This document shows, in pieces, positions 46,071-49,317 of a stretch of 49,317 nt of DNA (position 1 is its first letter; the number at the start of each line of letters is the position of its first letter). The position numbers and the translations under genes are program-made. The notes below the pieces were generated by a model, which saw only the letters and a list, made by a program, of their open reading frames with translations, was not told the origin of the DNA and searched no databases. The stretch comes from an uncultured Christensenella sp. (GTDB lineage Bacteria > Bacillota > Clostridia > Christensenellales > UBA3700), in the NCBI GenBank assembly GCA_910577845.1, contig CAJTNA010000009.1:1-49317 (forward strand). Direction: 5' to 3'.

Positions 46071-46147
46071 GGCGGTGTAGCTTAGTTGGTTATAGCGTTC
46101 GGTTCATACCCGAAAGGTCATAGGTTCGAATCCCATCACCGCCACCA
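46071..46147 (+). tRNA. Elongator tRNA-Met (CAT), two non-paired stem positions
   Basis: Acceptor GGCGGTG/CACCGCC, anticodon arm TTCGG TTCATAC CCGAA, encoded CCA. The T stem ATAGG/CCCAT has an A-C mismatch, and the D stem GCTT/TAGC ends in T-T. tRNA-Ile2 (also CAT) is the alternative, but the body is of Met type. Confidence 0.85.
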
Positions 46148-46156
46148 CAATATTGT

Positions 46157-46231
46157 GGCCCCATGGTCAAGCGGTTAAGACATCACCCTTTCACGGTGGA
46201 ATCAGGAGTTCGATTCTCCTTGGGGTCACCA
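46157..46231 (+). tRNA. tRNA-Glu (TTC)
   Basis: Acceptor GGCCCCA/TGGGGTC with one G-T pair, anticodon arm TCACC CTTTCAC GGTGG, T arm AGGAG TTCGATT CTCCT, encoded CCA. Confidence 0.96.
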
Positions 46232-46368
46232 CTAAAAATACAACTTATTAATTGTTTTGAAAGCTATATTAAGTTAAGTGTTTCAAAATATTAATAAGAA
46301 AGTTAAAAAAAGTAAATAAGTTGAAAAATTTTATTTTTTCAACAGCTTTATTAAAATTATATAAATTT

Positions 46369-46444
46369 GGAAGCTTAGCTCAGTTGGGAGAGCATCTGCC
46401 TTACAAGCAGAGGGTCATAGGTTCGAGCCCTATAGTTTCCACCA
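46369..46444 (+). tRNA. tRNA-Val (TAC)
   Basis: Acceptor GGAAGCT/AGTTTCC, anticodon arm TCTGC CTTACAA GCAGA, T arm ATAGG TTCGAGC CCTAT, encoded CCA. Confidence 0.96.
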
Positions 46445-46447
46445 TAA

Positions 46448-46522
46448 GGCCTGTTGGTCAAGCGGTTAAGACGCAGCCCTCTCACGGCTGAATCGGGAGT
46501 TCGATTCTCCCACGGGTCACCA
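46448..46522 (+). tRNA. tRNA-Glu (CTC)
   Basis: Acceptor GGCCTGT/ACGGGTC, anticodon arm CAGCC CTCTCAC GGCTG, T arm GGGAG TTCGATT CTCCC, encoded CCA. Last tRNA before the accessory genes, so its 3' end is a possible integration site, although no second copy of the 3' end is visible in this window. Confidence 0.95.
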
Positions 46523-46527
46523 TTAGG

Positions 46528-46567
46528 GAACTGGACGAACACTCGGTGTAAAGAGATTGTCCAGTTC
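46528..46567 (+). terminator. Terminator of the tRNA cluster
   Basis: GAACTGGAC pairs with GTCCAGTTC (9 bp), followed by TTTGTTTTG, six bases after the CCA of tRNA-Glu(CTC). Confidence 0.8.
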
Positions 46568-46693
46568 TTTGTTTTGTATGAATGTTTTGGCTTGAGAATG
46601 TATATTAATGACATATTACCAAAGCGACCAGTTCCTACATTTTGGAAAAATCAAAAACGCAAGTTAGGCAGATTTTCTAAATATTAAAAAATA

Positions 46694-46722
46694 AGGCATT
46701 TCAGGAGTTACTTGGAATGCCT
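46694..46722 (+). terminator. Second terminator hairpin
   Basis: AGGCATT pairs with AATGCCT (an inner CA/TG extends it), followed by ACTTTTTT. Confidence 0.7.
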
Positions 46723-46840
46723 ACTTTTTTATTTAAGGCACTCCAATAATTTATTTGCCTTTCGTGGTGTCTGTTGTAGCATAGTTCGCGGTCAATGTAA
46801 ACCACAAAAAAATATCACTTAAAATATGAAACAGAACAGA

Positions 46841-46864
46841 TAGTCAGACAGAAATGTCTGGCTA
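46841..46864 (+). terminator. Third terminator hairpin
   Basis: TAGTCAGACA pairs with TGTCTGGCTA (one G-T) around GAAA, followed by seven T residues. It has no gene immediately upstream, so it may be the end of a lost gene. Confidence 0.75.
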
Positions 46865-47048
46865 TTTTTTTATGCCTATTTGTGTTTGACTACTCTATTA
46901 AATTCAATTATGCAATATTTTTTTTGTTATCTTGTTGGAAATAAAAAATGGTTTACATTTACAACTTAATCTAAATGGTTGCTTGCAGAATATCGAACTA
47001 TGCTACTTTTCCACTGCCGAAAGGCAAATAAATTTAGGAGAAAAAAAG

Positions 47049-47351
47049 ATGAAAAAAGTAGTTTATTCAGTAACAAAAGTTAACAAAGATGAGAAGTTGA
47101 AAGGTGTTGGATATCTTGTTGATGACAACTTGTTAATACCAGCAACTTCAACTAAAGGCAATAGTTATATCAAAGTATTTGAAGATATAACTAAATCTTG
47201 TCATCAAATAAGTGGCAAAGATAACGAATACAAAGGATATGTAACAATCGCTTATGAAGATGTTCAAATCTACAACAAACAAAAGAATAGTTATGATACA
47301 TTGGACTATTGCGAAACAACTTACTTTGTATGGTTCAAAATACTAGATTAA
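47049..47351 (+). CDS. Accessory hypothetical protein
   Basis: 100 residues from the ATG at 47049, eight bases after TAGGAG. Starts MKKVVYSVTKVNKDEKLKG; soluble, beta-rich, no cysteine pattern or membrane helix. I do not recognise a family. It is first in a tightly spaced plus-strand run that includes ardA, and base composition here is somewhat richer in G+C than the chromosomal genes, consistent with mobile-element cargo. Confidence 0.7.
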   Translation: MKKVVYSVTKVNKDEKLKGVGYLVDDNLLIPATSTKGNSYIKVFEDITKSCHQISGKDNEYKGYVTIAYEDVQIYNKQKNSYDTLDYCETTYFVWFKILD

Positions 47352-47364
47352 GGAGAAAAAGAAA

Positions 47365-47589
47365 ATGTTTGAATATGAATACTTTAATGGAGAACATTAT
47401 ATAATTTTTGACATTATCGAAGTAGATAATGCAAAAAAACAAATAACACTTGCGATTAGCAATGAAGGCAAAATGAAAGAAGAAACATTTGAATTATTGC
47501 ACGATAAGAAAGATGAAAGCAGACAATATTTTGTATATGGATTATACCTTGACAAAATATATTTAGATGAATTTATTTATAAGGAGTAA
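47365..47589 (+). CDS. Small accessory hypothetical protein
   Basis: 74 residues, acidic, starting MFEYEYFNGEHYIIFDIIEV, 14 bases after the previous stop with an AAGGAG site. Unrecognised. Five bases separate its stop from ardA, so it is in the same operon. Confidence 0.65.
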   Translation: MFEYEYFNGEHYIIFDIIEVDNAKKQITLAISNEGKMKEETFELLHDKKDESRQYFVYGLYLDKIYLDEFIYKE

Positions 47590-47594
47590 ATAAT

Positions 47595-48140
47595 ATGGAA
47601 AACAAAATTAGTATGGTTATAGGCTCTTGGGGCTCGTATAATGAATGTAACGAAAGAAGTTTAGGCTCTAAATGGCTTGATTTAAATGAGTTTGAGAATT
47701 GGGATGATATTGAAAGCGAACTTAAAAAAGAAGGTTTTGAACTTAATGTCATTGATGAAGAGTTGTTTGTGCAAGATATTGATGGCATACCAACAGAAGG
47801 TGTGAATTGGGACTATACTCACCCAAAAACAATATTTAATTTGTTAAAACAATCTGGTGTGCTAGATGATGAGTATAAATTTGAAATTATGCAAGCATAT
47901 TTGGAAGTAAGGTCATTTAAAGAATGGGAAGGCTTAATTGAAAAATATGAAGATAGTTGGGATATGGATATTTATTTATATACCAACCAATCTATGATAG
48001 ATGTAGCATACAACATTGTTGAAGAATGTTACAACCTAGAAGGTCCACTCGCAAATTATTTTGATTATGAAGCTTTTGCAAGAGACTTATCGTATGATGG
48101 GTACACAGAAACAACTTATGGCGTATTAGAAATTAGATAA
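47595..48140 (+). CDS. ardA: Antirestriction protein ArdA
   Basis: DNA-mimic protein that blocks type I restriction enzymes when a conjugative element enters a new host. 181 residues, acidic. Family signature is clear: SKWLDLNEFENWDDIESELKK, DEELFVQDIDGIP, SGVLDDEYKFEIMQAYLE, and the C-terminal GPLANYFDYEAFARDLSYDGYTET. Ribosome site AAGGAG. ArdA is typical of Tn916-like and other conjugative elements, so this run is probably part of one. Confidence 0.93.
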   Translation: MENKISMVIGSWGSYNECNERSLGSKWLDLNEFENWDDIESELKKEGFELNVIDEELFVQDIDGIPTEGVNWDYTHPKTIFNLLKQSGVLDDEYKFEIMQAYLEVRSFKEWEGLIEKYEDSWDMDIYLYTNQSMIDVAYNIVEECYNLEGPLANYFDYEAFARDLSYDGYTETTYGVLEIR

Positions 48141-48158
48141 TAAAAGGAGATAAAAACT

Positions 48159-48575
48159 ATGAAAATAATATTTAAAGAACAAAAACAAAAAGCAGTAGAA
48201 TTAATGAAGCAAATTGATATTTTTAAGCCTTATATAAAAGGGTTTGAAGATAATAACCTAGTATGCTATTATGAAAACTTTGGTGGATTTTGGGCTAACC
48301 AAAGACCTGAACTGCAAGAGAAATTGCAAGCAATAGAAAAGAAATATAATTGTGTTGTATATGCAGTAACTCACGAATTTGTAGAGTTTGGCGAGTGTTA
48401 CAGTTTTTTACTTGTGCCAGAATATAAAGATGAGAGGAATAACTTGATTTACAAAACACAAAACAATACATTTTATGCTTTTGCTTATGTGTGGAATGTT
48501 ACTGATAACTATTGCAGTGAATTTGGCACGATTGAAATACAAAGTTTTGGTGGCGGAATAAGGAGGATTGGTTAA
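48159..48575 (+). CDS. Mobile-element hypothetical protein
   Basis: 138 residues. YAVTHEFVEFGECYSFLLVPEY and AFAYVWNVTDNYCSEFGTIEI resemble unnamed proteins often found beside ardA in conjugative elements of Clostridia; this is a recollection of pattern, not a tested match. Ribosome site AGGAGA. No known catalytic motif. Confidence 0.7.
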   Translation: MKIIFKEQKQKAVELMKQIDIFKPYIKGFEDNNLVCYYENFGGFWANQRPELQEKLQAIEKKYNCVVYAVTHEFVEFGECYSFLLVPEYKDERNNLIYKTQNNTFYAFAYVWNVTDNYCSEFGTIEIQSFGGGIRRIG

Positions 48576-48576
48576 A

Positions 48577-48951
48577 ATGACAACAATAAAAGATTTACAA
48601 AAATACATAGGTTATGAGTTTAGCTCAGGTTGTTATATTGGTGAAGATTACAAGAACTTTCAAGCAAAATACATAAACTATTTGAAGTTTGTTTGTAAAA
48701 ACAATGGCTGGAGGCTTGTAAACATTGGTCGCAATCATTATTGTTTTTCTGCGTTCATTGAAAGTAGCGAAAACAGATTTGTATACATTTCAATTAGTGA
48801 TGTTAGACATTTTAGCAATGATTGGTATGACAACATATTGATACGCACAGCAAAGAATGAAACAGATTACAGAGGTGGTTTTAACCATCGTACAACACTA
48901 GATAGATTGGAAGGAAGTGTTGCTAAATTGCTAAGAGATTTACCATTTTAG
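48577..48951 (+). CDS. Mobile-element hypothetical protein
   Basis: 124 residues from the ATG at 48577, ten bases after AGGAGG; the upstream TTG at 48568 lies one base from that site and is excluded. Starts MTTIKDLQKYIGYEFSSG; soluble with several Trp and Tyr residues and no recognised motif. It starts one base after the previous stop, so the two are coupled. Confidence 0.68.
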   Translation: MTTIKDLQKYIGYEFSSGCYIGEDYKNFQAKYINYLKFVCKNNGWRLVNIGRNHYCFSAFIESSENRFVYISISDVRHFSNDWYDNILIRTAKNETDYRGGFNHRTTLDRLEGSVAKLLRDLPF

Positions 48952-48961
48952 GAGAATTAAG

Positions 48962-49120
48962 ATGATGAAAATATCTACAGATAAATTATATAGGATTTGC
49001 AACAAATACCAATGGTTTACAAGTGGTGATACAAGGCAATATGACTTGCTATTTGAACGGAATAAGGAAAACCGCCGAAGTGAGCGGTATATAAATGAAA
49101 GAGATAACCTAATAAGTTAG
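48962..49120 (+). CDS. Small mobile-element protein, C-terminus possibly replaced
   Basis: 52 residues: MMKISTDKLYRICNKYQWFT then SGDTRQYDLLFERNKENRR. The first ~33 residues resemble small proteins (LYxICNxxxWFTxG...QYxxLF) seen in conjugative elements, which usually continue with a conserved helix (EIATIIWLCS type). Here that part is missing and the sequence turns into an unrelated basic tail just where the DNA becomes GC-richer, so this may mark a junction. GGAG site six bases before the ATG. Confidence 0.6.
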   Translation: MMKISTDKLYRICNKYQWFTSGDTRQYDLLFERNKENRRSERYINERDNLIS

Positions 49121-49150
49121 GTAGCCGTATATAGATGAAGATTAAACGGC

Positions 49151-49190
49151 AACCACCGATAGAACATTTTGCTCTATCGGCGGTTTTTTA
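49151..49190. terminator. Strong terminator at the module boundary
   Basis: AACCaCCGATAGA pairs with TCTATCGGcGGTT (12 pairs, one mismatch), followed by TTTTT. It lies between the plus-strand cargo and the minus-strand kinase gene. Confidence 0.85.
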
Positions 49191-49203
49191 ATATTATAAT
49201 TTT

Positions 49204-49317
49204 TCAAAATTCAACGGTAAACTTACTGCCTTCGCCGAGCTTGCTTTCAACGCTGATTTTCCAACCGGATTTTTGGCATATCTTTTTTACAACGGCAAGT
49301 CCCAAACCGAAGCCGCC
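49204..49317 (-). CDS. Sensor histidine kinase, C-terminal fragment
   Basis: Only the last 37 residues are in the window: GGFGLGLAVVKKICQKSGWK, then ISVESKLGEGSKFTVEF and a TGA. This is the G2 box and terminal strand of the HATPase_c domain of two-component kinases. The start lies beyond the right edge. Its codons are far richer in G and C (ggc, gcc, ctc) than those of the rest of the window, suggesting a different origin. Confidence 0.85.
   Translation of the reverse strand, partial: GGFGLGLAVVKKICQKSGWKISVESKLGEGSKFTVEF

Overview
The window is about 75% A+T and reads as a chromosomal replication-origin region of a Bacillota (Clostridia-like) bacterium. Evidence: the conserved rpmH-rnpA-yidD-yidC-jag-mnmE-mnmG-rsmG-parB block, dnaA, dnaN, recF, gyrB and gyrA, plus sporulation-type genes (yyaC, yabP, yabQ), which point to a spore-forming lineage. 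Shine-Dalgarno sites are Gram-positive-like (GGAGG or AGGTG). I cannot name the genus from sequence alone.

Layout. 1-6.8 kb: an intergenic repeat copy, pheA, then gyrA and gyrB on the minus strand. 7.4-14.0 kb: a plus-strand carbohydrate locus with a promoter, a GH36 alpha-galactosidase gene broken by one in-frame stop, a GPH-family sugar symporter with an unusual ~390-residue coiled-coil tail, and a DUF5054 (GH38-like) protein. 14.0-19.0 kb: upp, rplI, a FabG-like SDR, a CvpA-like membrane protein, yyaC and recF. 19.2-23.1 kb: dnaA (apparently leaderless), dnaN and a UPF0020/Trm11-like methyltransferase on the plus strand. 23.5-33.9 kb: the minus-strand parB to rpmH block, with a DUF3781 gene inserted and no parA. 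34.7-35.2 kb: an isochorismatase-family pseudogene. 35.2-40.6 kb: no credible gene. It holds parS-like sites, a long imperfect hairpin, a ~2.7 kb stretch very rich in T and G on the plus strand, and six DnaA boxes arranged as three pairs spaced exactly 20 bp.

40.6-45.6 kb: plus-strand mtnN, yabP-yabQ, a Ppx/GppA phosphatase and an unrecognised membrane protein. 45.9-46.5 kb: five tRNA genes (fMet, Met, Glu-TTC, Val-TAC, Glu-CTC). 46.9-49.3 kb: mobile-element-type cargo (ArdA antirestriction protein and small companion genes), ending in a GC-richer 3' fragment of a histidine kinase on the minus strand.

Interpretation. The DnaA-box pairs, the parS cluster and the change in gene orientation place the functional oriC at roughly 36.8-40.6 kb. 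Genes to its left are mostly on the minus strand and genes to its right on the plus strand. dnaA and dnaN lie ~20 kb away and point toward this origin (head-on to the leftward fork), so the dnaA-dnaN block appears to have been separated from oriC and inverted. A family of modular palindromic intergenic repeats is scattered through the window (near 1, 27.8, 29.7, 35.3-35.7 and 41.8-42.3 kb) and is the main structure that gene annotation does not explain.
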